DNA from: Lathyrus oleraceus
Lineage: Eukaryota; Streptophyta; Magnoliopsida; Fabales; Fabaceae
Direction: 5' to 3'
Assembly (NCBI RefSeq): GCF_024323335.1
Contig: NC_066579.1
Span: 134,098,354 to 134,162,353, forward strand
DNA: 64,000 nt
The position numbers were made by a program, and so were the translations under genes. Below the pieces are notes generated by a model. The model was not told the DNA's origin. It searched no databases and saw only the letters and a list, made by a program, of their open reading frames with translations. Below are positions 33,718-44,627 of this stretch, piece by piece. Numbering within the stretch: the first letter of the stretch is position 1; every line of letters starts with the position of its first letter.

Positions 33718-35174
33718 TTCACAAAGAACGACGTCTGGGATCTTGTTCCTAGGCCTAGAGGCACTCACGTTATCGGAACCAGATGGGTGTTCAGAAACAA
33801 GCTGAATGAGAAAGGAGAAGTTGTCAGAAACAAAGCTCGACTGGTGGCTCAAGGTTACAGTCAACAAGAAGGTATTGACTACAATGAAACCTTTGCTCCA
33901 GTCGCCAGGTTAGAATCTATTCGCTTACTTGTTTCATTCGCTATAAATAATTCTATCAAATTGTATCAAATGGATGTCAAGAGCGCATTCCTTAATGTTT
34001 ATATATCAGAAGAAGTGTATGTCAACCAACCTCCAGGTTTTGAAAATTCAAATTATCCAGAACACGTTTTTAAACTTAAGAAATCTTTATATGGACTTAA
34101 ACAAGCTCCTAGAGCTTGGTATGAAAGATTGAGTAATTTTCTTCTGGAACATGATTTTATTAGAGGAAAAGTTGACTCTACACTCTTCTGTAAAAACATT
34201 AATAATGATCTCATGATATGCCAGATATACGTTGATGATATCATTTTTGGTTCAGCTAACGCCTCCGTATGTCAAGAATTCTCTGAGCTAATGCAGGCAG
34301 AATTTGAAATGAGCTTAATGCAAGAACTACAGTTCTTTCTAGGAATTCAAATAAATCAAACTTCAGAAGTCACGTACGTTCATCAAAGCAAATACATAAA
34401 AGACATTCTAAAGAAATTTGATATGGCTGAATGCAATTCTGCAAAGACTCCCATGCATCCAACCTGCATTCTTGAAAAAGAAGAAGTCAGTAAAAAGGTT
34501 TGTCAGAAGCTCTATCATGGTATGATAGGCTCCCTTCTCTATCTGACTGCTACTCGCCCTGATATTCTATTTAGTGTTTGTCTCTGTTCCAGATTTCAAT
34601 CAGATCCTAGAGAAACTCACTTAACAGCAGTTAAGAGAAATCTCAAATATCTAAAAGGAACTCCTAACCTGGGCCTGATGTATGAGAAAACATCAGAGTA
34701 TAGACTATCTGGTTTTTGTGATGCAGATTACGCAGGAGACAGAGCGGAACGAAAAAGTACATCTGGAAATTGTCAGCTCTTGGGAAACAATCTGATATCC
34801 TGGGCCAGCAAAAGACAATCAACCATAGCCCTGTCCACTGCAGAAGCGGAATATATCTCAGCATCATTGTGCACTACTCAGATGCTCTGGATGAAGAATC
34901 AGTTAGAGGATCTGCAAATCTTTGAGAGTAACATTCCTATCTTTTGTGATAATACTGCTGCCATTTGTTTAAGTAAGAATTCCATGTTACACTTCAGAGC
35001 TAAGCACATAGAAATAAAACATCATTTTATCAGAGACTATGTTCAAAAAGGGTAGTAACATTGAAATTCATTGATACTGATCATTAATGGGCTGACATAT
35101 TTACTAAACCTTTAGCTGAAGATAGATTCCTCTTCATCCTAAAGAATCTGAACATTCAAAATTGCCCTAAATAA
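33718..35174 (+). pseudogene. copia-1 pol, reverse transcriptase and RNase H part
   Basis: It begins FTKNDVWDLVPRP and TRWVFRNKL, then ARLVAQGYSQQEGIDY, MDVKSAFLN and LKKSLYGLKQAPRAWY motifs. The catalytic YVDDIIFG is at about 34229-34252. RNase H follows with FCDADYAGD, KSTSG, WASKRQSTIALSTAEAEYI and FCDNTAAICL motifs. One stop at 35053 interrupts the last 40 codons, which end HWADIFTKPLAEDRF-like (the H codon is followed by TAA) and NIQNCPK before the stop at 35172-35174. Copia order (integrase before RT) is clear. It would copy the RNA and degrade the template. Confidence 0.93.
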
Positions 35175-35661
35175 TATGTGCCTCTGAAGTTGTAAAATGA
35201 GACTCTAATGTAAACACAATGGATTCTGCCTCTGACTCTGATACTCCTACCAAGTTAGAAGCTACCTGAGTTAGAATTCTCCAGGAACCAATCCTTTGGT
35301 ATTCCTGAAGATTAGATAAAGCAAACACGTGGAGTACCTTGCGTCTGACCTTGGAACTTCTAGACAGCTGTCTAGCAGTAATCAAGGAACAGTCTCTTGA
35401 GATCTCCTCGAGTAGTGTACTAGCTATTGGGATTAGACATCATTAATGAGTTGTAATCATTTTTCCCTCTAAACGTGTCGACATGGTTTTTGTGCTAAAC
35501 TCTGTTTTGTGTGTCGTTTTGCATACGCCCAAATTTGGGTATTTAAACACATTCATTTCACACATTGCACACTTTTCACTCTCACACACCCTTAAAACCT
35601 CAGCTCTCTCAAGGCATTCCTGCAAGCATTCTTCATCTTCATCTCAGTTTTAAACAACATC
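35175..35661 (+). other. Spacer between pol and env-like ORF of copia-1
   Basis: About 490 bp without a recognisable gene. It contains CTCTGA-type words like the LTR U3 and, shortly before the next ATG, a CT-rich stretch (35570-35650). The downstream ORF would need a spliced or internally initiated RNA; an obvious 3' splice site cannot be proven by eye. Confidence 0.6.
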
Positions 35662-37997
35662 ATGGATGCTCAACAACAAGCAGTTTACAACTTCTCTCAA
35701 CAAATGGGTTCAAGCGAACAAGTTCAAAGCTCAAGCAACCCAAACCCAGCGGTTACTAGTGTAGTCACAACTCCAATCTACAAGGAGCCCCACATTCTCG
35801 ATCGTGAGCCTCACATTCATCTTGCTACGCCTTTTGAGAAACTGGAAGTATTATGTGAATCATTGGTGGATTTTGACAACATGAAAAGGAATGGCATCGA
35901 CCTCACTGAAGAACTCAGCAATCAAGGTTGGGGTAACTACTTCAAACGTCTATATGGTCCTGTTAACACAAATCTTGTGAAGGAATTCTGGAGATTCGTT
36001 GATGCTGATGATCACTTCATTGTCTCCTATGTTCTGGGAGTCAAGATAGTGATAACTGAGAAGTCTATTTCTGCTCTTCTGGGCATGGAAAAGGATGGAA
36101 GCAGAAGAATCTACAACATCAATCCTAGGGCAAAATACATGTCCCAAGAGATTAACCTAACAATCTTCAAGCAGAACGCAGAAGGCAATTCCTCCAAGAA
36201 CAAGGAGCTACTTCAGAACCTCCATGTTTTGCTGAAGATCATTCTGGGTAGCATCCATCATCGCCCAGCATCAAACTCCTCAGACTACATCAACACAGAC
36301 CAGAAGTGCATTCTGTACTGCATCCACAAGGGTCTGAAGCTTTGCCTTCCATCACTTCTCTTCAAGTACCTCAGAGACTCTATACGAGATACTAGAAACC
36401 ACATGAAGCCCAAAAACTACATTCCTCTGGGAAGGCTAATCTCTGACTTTCTGATTGAAAGTCTCCTGGTGGACCACCTGTTAAAGCTCAGACTCATGGA
36501 AGACGTAATGATCAACGTTGGAAAACCTCTCAACGCCAAGAATCTGAAGAGCATGCGGATTCTGGATCAGGTCAAAGTCAAACCTACTCTGGACACTTCC
36601 TAGGATGCTTTAAAAGACCGGAGGGAGATCCCCCATGGAATCTATCTGTTCTCAAAGGAAGACCCTCGAGATGTAATCCTCTTCTATCTGGATAATCTGA
36701 TGAAAGAAGGAGTGGATATCTCAGAATTCAACCTAAGCGAGCTACCAGAAACTGCTCCAAACTTCATGAAGTATCCACGAGGACCCTCTGAGAAGGCAAG
36801 GCAAGCGAAGAAAGCAAGACTAATAGAATTCTCTGGATCAAGACCTCCAGCACCTCTGCATGAGCCTTCTGGTAAGTCTGTTTCTCTTGCTCCCTCTGCA
36901 CAAACACATTCAATTGCTTCTTCTATCCCCCTACCTACACCTATCTACACTCACTCAGAAACCCCTCCTTCAACCACCAAAACATCTCATCAACCATCCT
37001 AGAAATTCAACCTTGCCACCACCACCTTACCCTTATCTGAAGCAGAAAGGCTGAATGAAACCACCTCTTCATCTTCTTCCCCAGAATCACCCCCTACTTC
37101 ACCATCTCATCTGACACATAACCTTATGACCCCTCTTCTCCCACTCTAGCCCAACTTCAGACTCATACTCTGGCCTCAGAACAGCCACAACAAACCCCAC
37201 CTGAACCTGAAGTCACCTCACCACCCGCAGAACAACCAAACCCAACACCATCTGACCTTCAACCTTTTGAACCAATTACCTCTGAAACACCCCCACCAAA
37301 CACATCCGCTGAACCACAAACTCTCAACTTAAGCCCTCCCATTTCTCCACCTCCACCCTCTGAACCACAAAACACCCTGCCAACCCTAGAAGAAGCAATA
37401 ATGTTGTTTGCAGGAGCCTTAGTTGACAAGGTCAAGTCTCTGACCATCAACTCTGGCATCAGTGATGATCCTTCAGCTGTTAGGACACACTGGAACAGAG
37501 TTATTGGTTGGATGACCTCTAAAGCCTTCAAACTGAAGAGCCTCTCTGAGCAATTCAGAAACGACTTCATCAGAGATGCTGAAGCAAGACTACATGAGAG
37601 CTTAGCCAGAGAAGCTGAGGAGCAAGCCAGAAAGGAAGCAGAAGAAAAATCTAGGGAAGAGGAAATTCAAAGACTTAAGGAAGCTGAAGCCAAAGCTCTA
37701 GCTGACGCTGCTACTGCTGAGGCTGAAGCAAAAGATGCTGCTGAAGCTGAAGCTAAAGCCGCTGCTGAAGCTGAAGCTCGTCGTGTTGAAGAATCTGCAA
37801 GCAGGGTAGAACCGGATGCTCTGACTCAGGGGGAGTCTTTCACCTTTGTCCCTCTGGTTCTCAAGACTCTTGAAGATCTTCAGAAGGAGCAGAAGGAAGT
37901 CCGAACTAGATTGGATCAACAGGATTCAGTCAACATCAACATTCAGAATCTGCTGGCCCAACTGCTTCAGAGGATGCCTCCACCTCCAAACCCTTAG
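35662..37997 (+). pseudogene. copia-1 envelope-like (third) ORF
   Basis: Start ATG at 35662 (MDAQQQAVYNFSQQ). The first 313 codons are open: a Gln/Ser-rich head, then a folded-looking domain with WGNYFKRLYGPVN, KEFWRFVDADD, EKSISALLGM and KCILYCIHKGLK segments. A stop at 36601 (TCCTAGGAT) is followed by more of the same frame, a Pro/Ser/Thr-rich linker (36840-37390, with a further stop at 37000 and at least one frameshift), and a C-terminal Ala/Glu/Lys-rich coiled coil (about 37560-37800) ending LLQRMPPPPNP at 37997. This position and layout match the env-like ORF of SIRE/Maximus elements. I see no clear signal peptide or fusion peptide, and its role in plants is unproven; database names such as putative plant transposon protein are also applied to the N-terminal domain. 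Confidence 0.82.
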
Positions 37998-38418
37998 GCA
38001 CCTAGGACTTTTCCTTTGCTGCTTTGCTTGTTGCTATCTGTTTCTGTTTGTTTTCGCTTTCTGTTGTTTGTCCTTAATATCTGAATATATATATATATAT
38101 TTCCCTTTCCTTTATTTTGCTAAGTCTTTTTGATTCTGACAAAAGGGGGAGAAATAAAAACAGCTCTGATGAAAACATATCTAAATCCTTTAGTACTCTG
38201 CGAACATTTTATTCAATAATATGGCTATAATCCTTTTTTACTCAGATATTTGCAGAAGAGTATCTAGAAACATCATATCATGGAAGCTCCGGTAAGAATT
38301 TCTGAACTCTCAGGCTTATCTCAGGGGGAGCTCACTTCTATCTGATATGATAAATTCTTATCTCTAAATGTTTCATCTATAAATTAAGATTGTTTTGTCA
38401 TCATCAAAAAGGGGGAGA
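37998..38418 (+). other. 3' UTR and polypurine tract of copia-1
   Basis: About 410 bp with T-rich text, a short (TA)n run at about 38082-38101 and two GGGGGAG words (38149, 38325). The polypurine tract AAAAAGGGGGAGAT (38405-38418) directly precedes the 3' LTR. No gene. Confidence 0.85.
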
Positions 38419-39411
38419 TTGTAAGAACAAAATTAGTTCTACAATAGATTCCAGGATTTTGATGATAACAAAGGATGTAACCAAAAATGGCACCCTAACG
38501 AAATTTCTCTAAGTGTGCAGGACTCTGAACAAGAACAAAGGAATCTAATCGCTTTATCAGATACAAACTCTGATTAGATACAAAGAACTAGAATATCAGA
38601 AGCATCTGAAGAAGAAGTGCGCTCTAGAAGTTCTGACTCTAAGCAAAACAGGACAGCAGAATACCAGAAGCTCTAAACTTCCACTGGACTCAACTCTGAT
38701 GATCTAAAAGACCAGTACTCTTAGAAGCTCTGATGTAACCTCAACGCAATCTCCGATTGACACAGAAACTCCGAGATAACAAAGACTCTGATGAAGGTTC
38801 TCCAAATCCAGAAAGAGTAACGGAAACAACAACTTCAAATGGAAAGAAAGTATATTTGGAAAGAAGTTATTCAGGGAGACAAATTGGTTATGGCAAGAAA
38901 CACAGAAGTAATGACATTGAATGCTCATCAAAGACCAATATTTTGTCATCACTCCAACGGTCCTTTCACCACTATATAAAGGACAACATACTTCAGTGAG
39001 AGACACACATCAACGCACAGAAAATTCTCTACATTCTCTCTTAGTTTTTCACGAGCTGTTGCTCATACGTGAAAACACTTGCTTGCTCTATTTGCTGTAA
39101 TATTTGCTTACTCTTAGAAGCACTCTCGATTACAATTCTTTTTGATAAATTGATTTTGTTCCTCAAGTGACTCTGCGTAGTCTGTATACTTGGGAGGACT
39201 AAGAGATCATTCTCTTAGACGTTTGATTGTATTAATCTTTCAAGATTAGTGGATTAAGTCCTTTTTGAAGGCGAAATCACCTTGGCCGGGTGGACTGGAG
39301 TAGCTTTGTGTTATAAGCGAACAATATAAATTTCTGTATGTTCTTATTTTTGAAAAAGCGTTTATTTTCCAAAACAATTCAAACCCCCCTTTCTTGTTTT
39401 TCTCACCTTCA
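38419..39411 (+). mobile_element. 3' LTR of copia-1 (993 bp)
   Basis: Starts TGTAAGAACAAAATTAG and ends TTTCTCACCTTCA; differs from the 5' LTR by roughly 18 substitutions and two or more 1-bp indels by eye. Most substitutions are transitions. The TATATAA box is retained near 38973. Confidence 0.95.
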
Positions 39412-39416
39412 TGTTT
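39412..39416. repeat. Target-site duplication TGTTT, right copy
   Basis: Identical to 29336-29340. After it the Ogre-2 ORF1 continues in the original frame with CACTTTCCC. Confidence 0.93.
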
Positions 39417-40662
39417 CACTTTCCCTGACTATCAGCTTATGCCAACACTTGAAGAATACTCTCATTTGATTGGTGTTCCTATTTCTAGTCAAGATCCATT
39501 TTTTGGTTTGGAGGAAGATCCCAAAGATCAAGACATTCCAAAGGCTACTCACTTGAAAATGTCAGAGATCAGGGATCACATAACCACAAAAGGAAAAATG
39601 CTTGGTTTGACAGCTAAGTTTATAATGAACAAAGCTCAGTATTTTGCTAGAATGAGGAGTGTGGATGCGTTTGAGGCTAGATTTGCTCTACTTATCTATG
39701 GATTGTTCCTCTTTCATAATTTTGATGACTTTGTTGCCATGGATGTCATCAAGGTCTTCTTAATAGGAAATCCAGTTCCTACCTTGCTTGCCGATGCCTA
39801 TCATTTTGTTCATATGAGGAATTCTTATAGCGGAGGAATGATTACGTGTTGCGTGCCTATGTTGTACAAGTGTTTTATTTCTCACTTGCCTAGGTCTCAT
39901 GCTTTTTGGGATATTAAGGATGGTCTTTTGTGGTCATAGAAGATTATGTCACTCACACATTCAGATATTGTTTGGTATAGTCATGACTATGATGGAGTTA
40001 GTATCATTGATAGTTGTGGAGGATTTTCTATTGTACCTCTTCTTGGTACAAAAGGAGGCATCAATTACAACCCAATCCTAGCTCTTCGTCAACTCGGTTA
40101 TCCAATGAGAGATAAGCCAAATAATATTCACTTGGAGGGTTTATTCTTTAAGGAATATGAAGATTGCAAAGTGCTCAAAGAGAAGATTATGCACGCTTGG
40201 TGCCATGTTCATAAGCTAGAAAAGAAAGTTTTAGGGAAGACAAATTGGGTCTCTTTAGAACCTTACCTTAAATGGGTGTAAGATAGGGCCATCAGCTTGA
40301 AAATTCCTTATCCTCGCCAGGAGCCTTTGCCTTTTGCTAACAAAGAACCTACCTATTTCTTCATGACTGATGCAAAGAAGTTGAAGATTGCTTTGACCAA
40401 AGCGTAACGAGAAAGGGACATTTGGATGAACAAGTATCAAATCATTAACAATGAGGATGAAGAACTTCAAAGGCAGTTGAAGATGAAGAATGAAGAAGAG
40501 CTCTCCAACAAGAAGAGGAAGGTGCAAGAGGATTTATTTTCCTATGGTGTTCAGTCAGATACTCCTTGGAAGTTGATCATGGAAAAGCTTGTGCTCGAGA
40601 AGGCTGAGATGGAAGAACAAATTAAAAAGCTCAACTTGAGGCTACTAAGGGAATCTTCTTAG
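39417..40662 (+). pseudogene. Ogre-2 ORF1, main part
   Basis: It continues the frame of 29138-29340. Recognisable segments shared with Ogre-1 ORF1 are TFPDYQLMPTLEEYSHLIGV, AKFIMNKAQYF, SVDAFEARFALLIYGL, FLIGNPVPTLLADAYHF, a GGINYNPILALRQLGYPM stretch and a C-terminal charged, coiled-coil-like tail (40426-40662). In-frame stops are at 39937, 40279 and 40405, so three single-base changes would account for most damage. The conserved aromatic-rich core and coiled-coil tail suggest a folded protein rather than noise. Function unknown; it may relate to the plant mobile domain, which should be tested by profile search. Confidence 0.85.
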
Positions 40663-40956
40663 GACTTTATTTAGATTTGTTTAGAACTTTTGAAAGTGTA
40701 CTCAAACTTTGTAACTCTTTCTGATTAATGAAATGAGTTTCTTTTGACCTTTGTTATTTTCCTTTTGATGTTTGCAATTATCTCTTAAGTTCCTTGAAAC
40801 TTTTAAATTTTGCATTTTCATTGCATTCATGCATATGTCATCACACTTGCATTTATTTTCTCAAAATAAAAACTCATTCCCGTCATTTCTTCTCCAATAG
40901 TTTCAACACTGAGACCGTCACACCAGTACAAGACCAGAGCTCAAGCCCGACGTAGA
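40663..40956 (+). other. ORF1-ORF2 spacer of Ogre-2
   Basis: About 290 bp of T-rich sequence. Just before the ORF2 ATG an open stretch (RTRAQARRR-like, also present as a YNTRAN segment in Ogre-1) suggests that ORF2 may start a little upstream of 40957. Confidence 0.65.
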
Positions 40957-42790
40957 ATGGCCGAGCAAGAGCAAGAGATGGAAAGAGTCAATAAAGAGCT
41001 TACAGATCTACATGGGAATATAGGTTAAATCATGGAGATGTTGCAAGTAATACATGCAAAGATTGATACTCAACCCACAATTGTTTCTGAGATCGTCAAT
41101 CCAGTGATTAATCCTTAGCCAGCAGTTACTACTGCAGCAACTTGGCCTCCCTTTGGTCTTCCTCATGGTTTTGTGCCTCCTCCTCAAGGACAGTCAACTC
41201 AACACACAGTTCCACTAACTACTGAAGTTAATCAAGTGATTCCCACTTTTGCACCCACTTCCATGCACACTCGATTTCAACCGTACTTCGATGATCATCA
41301 ACAAGTGTATGATATACCTGATATGTATGAAGAAGGTGATGAAAGACATGAAAAGCTTAGAGAAAAGGCTGAGACCAATGGAAGGTGATCAGATCTTTGG
41401 TGCTGCTGCTAGAGAAATGTGCCTTGTATCTGGATTGGTGATCCCTGCAAAATTCAAGACATCCAACCTTGATCAATATGAAAGAGCTACTTGTCCCAAA
41501 AGTCACCTCATCATGTACTATAGAAAGATGGAAGCTCATTTGGATAATGACAAACTCATGATCCACTGTTTCCAAGACAGTTTGAAAGGTGCCTCTTCCA
41601 AATGGTACTTGACCCTTAATCAGACTCGTATTCGTTGTTTCCAAGATTTGTCTTATGCTTTTATCAAACAATAAAAGTACAACATGGATCTAGCTCCTGA
41701 TAGAAGGAACTTGTTGAGCATGTCCCAAAAAGATTCTGAATCCTTTAAAGAATATACACAAAGGTGGAGAGTGACTGCATGTCAAGTGGAACCTCCATTA
41801 ACTGAAAAAGAATTGGCAGATTGGTTCGTCGACACAGTGCGACCAAAATTGTTTGAAAGGGTGGTGGGAAGCGTGACTGCAAGTTTTTCTGACTTGGTGG
41901 CCATGGGTATCAAAGTTGAACTTGGCTTAAAAAATGGCAAGATGATTATTGCAGCTAGTAATTCCAACAACAACAACAATACTAAGAAATTCTCTAGCAG
42001 TTTCCATAAGAAAAAGGAAGGAAAAACAAATGCAGTGATGGGTAGTAAAAGAAAGAATCAGTCTTGGAAAAAGCAACAATGTTTTGCTCAATAACAGTAT
42101 GTTCAACAACCACAATTTTCTCAACAACCATATGTAGCAGCTATTACACCAACTTTCAATCAACAAGTCCCAGTGTATTAGTCGACTCAAGCAGTTCTGA
42201 TCTTTCAAATAACACCCAACGTTTCAACTTATCAACAAGCGCCCAACGCTCCAGCTTATCAGCAAAGGACTCCAGCTCCGTGCCAAAATGCACCATTTCA
42301 AAATAGGAGACAAGGTTGAAAACCTCAGATTCCTCAGATTCCTATGTCTTCCACTGAATTATATCTGTCATTGTTGAAGAAAGGCTTAGTTGTTCCAAGA
42401 CCTTTGGGACCTCCACCAGATCCTCTCCCACCATATTACAATCCCAATGCACATTGTTTGTTCCATGAAGGTGCCCCAGGGCATGATTTGGAAGGTTGTT
42501 ATACCTTAAAACATATTGTGACGGAATTTATTGAGAAAAAGATTCTTTCATTTGGGGATACCAGTCCGAATGTCAAAAATAATCTATTTCCCGATCATGG
42601 GTCTGTAAATGCTATTGATGATGAGCCCGATGAAGGTTTGATTCTTGAGGCAACCAAAATCAAGACTCCGCTCAGATATTTTAATGTAAAGTTAGTAGAG
42701 GCAGGTTTATTGAAGAATTGCCACAAGAGTTTTGAAGAATGTACAATTGTTCATAAAGGATGTGAAATGGTCCAAAAGGACATTCAATAA
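40957..42790 (+). pseudogene. Ogre-2 ORF2, gag part
   Basis: Likely start ATG at 40957 (MAEQEQEMERVNKEL). A Pro/Thr/Gln-rich segment is followed by a one-base frame change near 41370, then the plant gag domain (about 41390-41990): CLVSGLVIPAKFK, YERATCPKSHLIMYYRKM, IHCFQDSLKGASSKWY and SMSQKDSESFKEYTQRWR. A zinc-knuckle-like C-x2-H-x5-H-x4-C segment (CLFHEGAPGHDLEGC) lies at 42460-42504. In-frame stops near 41029, 41117, 41671, 42091, 42179 and 42318 fit C-to-T at Gln codons in most cases. The protein would assemble the particle. Confidence 0.85.
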
Positions 42791-44372
42791 TTGATAACCA
42801 ATGTGTGTTGCAAGTAAGGAGTCGTATGAAAAAGAATGAGGTAGCAGTGATTGAACCCATCTTCAATCTACCTAAGTTAAGTACTACAACACCAATCTTA
42901 AATATTCCAGAGCCAGTATTCAACATTCCAGATTCTACTATTATTCAACCAATTTTCAACATTCCAGAATCAGTTGAACCAGTCTTCCATATGCCTAATT
43001 AATTGGTTATCCAAAGGCCTAGTTCTTTTCCTTTTGAGAATACTAAAGCAGTTCCTTGGAAGTATGATACGATTGTGGTTAACCAAAAGTCTGAAAAAGT
43101 AGGTCAGAAAGAAGGTCTAAAGATTTCAAGCATTGATATAGAAGTGAGAAGCAGAATGACCGGCAGTGGTCACATTTATACCCCTAAGTTCAACTTGGCT
43201 CCGCCAATTCCACCGAAAGAAACCACCATCACTGTTACCGACAAAGGCAAAGGGGTGATCACAACTGATGAAGACACTGAATTTCTAAGGATTATGAAGA
43301 ACAGTGATTACAAGATTATTGATCAGCTGCATCAAACTCCTTAAAAGATATCCATTTTCTCTCTTCTCATGAATTCTCCAGCTCATATGAGTGCCTTGCA
43401 GAAATTGTTAGCTCAGGCTCATGTCACGCACGACATTACTATTGATCAATTTGATGGGGTCATTGCCAACATTACAGCATGCAACCATCTCAGCTTCAGT
43501 AGAGAAGATTTTAGGAAGGATGACCAAGACCATAACTGTGCTTTGCACATATCTGTGAAATGCCAAGAAGATACCCTAGCAAGAGTCCTTATGGACACTA
43601 GCTCCTCTTTGAATGTTTTACCTAAGAGGACACTCGCTAAGTTGGCATATCAAGGGGCTGAGATGAGGCCAAGCGCATTAATTATCAAGGCATTTGATGG
43701 ATTGAGGAGGACCGTCATAAGGGAAATGGAGTTGCCAATCTTAATTGGTCTACATGTGTTTGAAATTACTTTTCAGGTTATGGACATCAACCCAAATTAT
43801 AGTTATTTACTTGGAAGGCCGTGGATTCATGTCGTTGGGGCCGTTACTTCAACCTTGCACCAAAAAATGAAATTTGTTATTGATAATAAGCTGGTCATTG
43901 TGTCAGGTGAGGAAGATCTTATAGTAAGCCACCTCTCTTCATTCAGTTACATTGAGGCCGATGAGGATGCTTTAGAAACTTCTTTCCAAGCTCTTGAAAT
44001 AGCCAACGTTGTCCTTATGGAAGTCGAAGAACCAAAGGGGAAAGGTACTCCATCTTTTACATCATGGAAGAAAGCAAGATCAACTATTGAGGAAGGATGT
44101 CCCTAAGGTTGGGGAGATGTTATTAATGTCAAACTAAAGTTGAATCGTTATGGGTTGGGTTATAAACCAACTAATGCCAAGAAGGGAGCATCAACCTCCA
44201 TCAAAGGACAACCAAAGACTATCCAGGAAGTATTTTTCAGCACTAAATATCAAGTCAATGTTATTGATGAAGATCTTGAAGATGGAGATTTGAGTAACCC
44301 GGTGTACCAACATGATATGGCTTTGAACAATTGGAAGGAGATTGAAATCCCAGAGATGTTTCCTTTGTCAAA
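42791..44372 (+). pseudogene. Ogre-2 ORF2, protease part
   Basis: After a poorly conserved linker with repeated FNIP motifs (42860-43000), the aspartic protease lies at about 43369-44106: HISVKCQEDTLARVLMD followed by TSSSLNVLPK, then VFEITFQVMDINPNYSYLLG and RPWIH. The active site is DTSSS (Asp codon at 43594), whereas Ogre-1 has DTGSS; the Gly-to-Ser change probably inactivates it. Stops are near 43002, 43342 and 44104. The final segment, to 44372, continues to the likely intron donor. Confidence 0.85.
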
Positions 44373-44627
44373 GTAATTTGTTGTTTTCAAAATTCCATAG
44401 CTATGCTCAAAGCTATTGGACTATTTTGTAGGGCCACCCTTTGCATTTTCAAGATTATATCAATGAAGGCGTTTTGTTAAATTCCTGTTTGTTCATTTAC
44501 TGCTCTTTCTCTTTCACTTTTAAAGAAAAATGGAAATCTTTCAAAACCATTAAAATAAAAATTATTTCCCTCTTGCATTCCTTTGTTTTTTTTACTTTTA
44601 ATAAAAGCAAATCATTTAAACATGCAG
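44373..44627 (+). other. Probable intron between ORF2 and ORF3 of Ogre-2 (255 bp)
   Basis: Donor AAAGTAATTTG (GT at 44373) and acceptor AACATGCAG (AG at 44626-44627), with AT/T-rich sequence between and stops in all frames. Ogre elements are known to splice out an intron at this position. The Ogre-1 equivalent (57087-56797) has the acceptor ATTATGCAG. Because of frameshifts I cannot prove that the frame is restored. Confidence 0.6.

Larger units (their letters stand above)
29341..39411 (+). mobile_element. copia-1: complete SIRE/Maximus-type Ty1/copia element with env-like ORF (10071 bp)
   Basis: Two 993-bp LTRs in the same orientation, TG/CA ends, TSD TGTTT, a tRNA-iMet-type PBS and a polypurine tract are all visible. 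Between the LTRs come gag, pol in copia order (protease, integrase, RT, RNase H) and a third large ORF region downstream of pol. That third region, with a coiled-coil C-terminus, marks the SIRE/Maximus lineage. The LTRs differ at about 20 positions by eye (about 98 % identical), so this is the youngest insertion in the window. Several in-frame stops make it defective. Confidence 0.95.
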
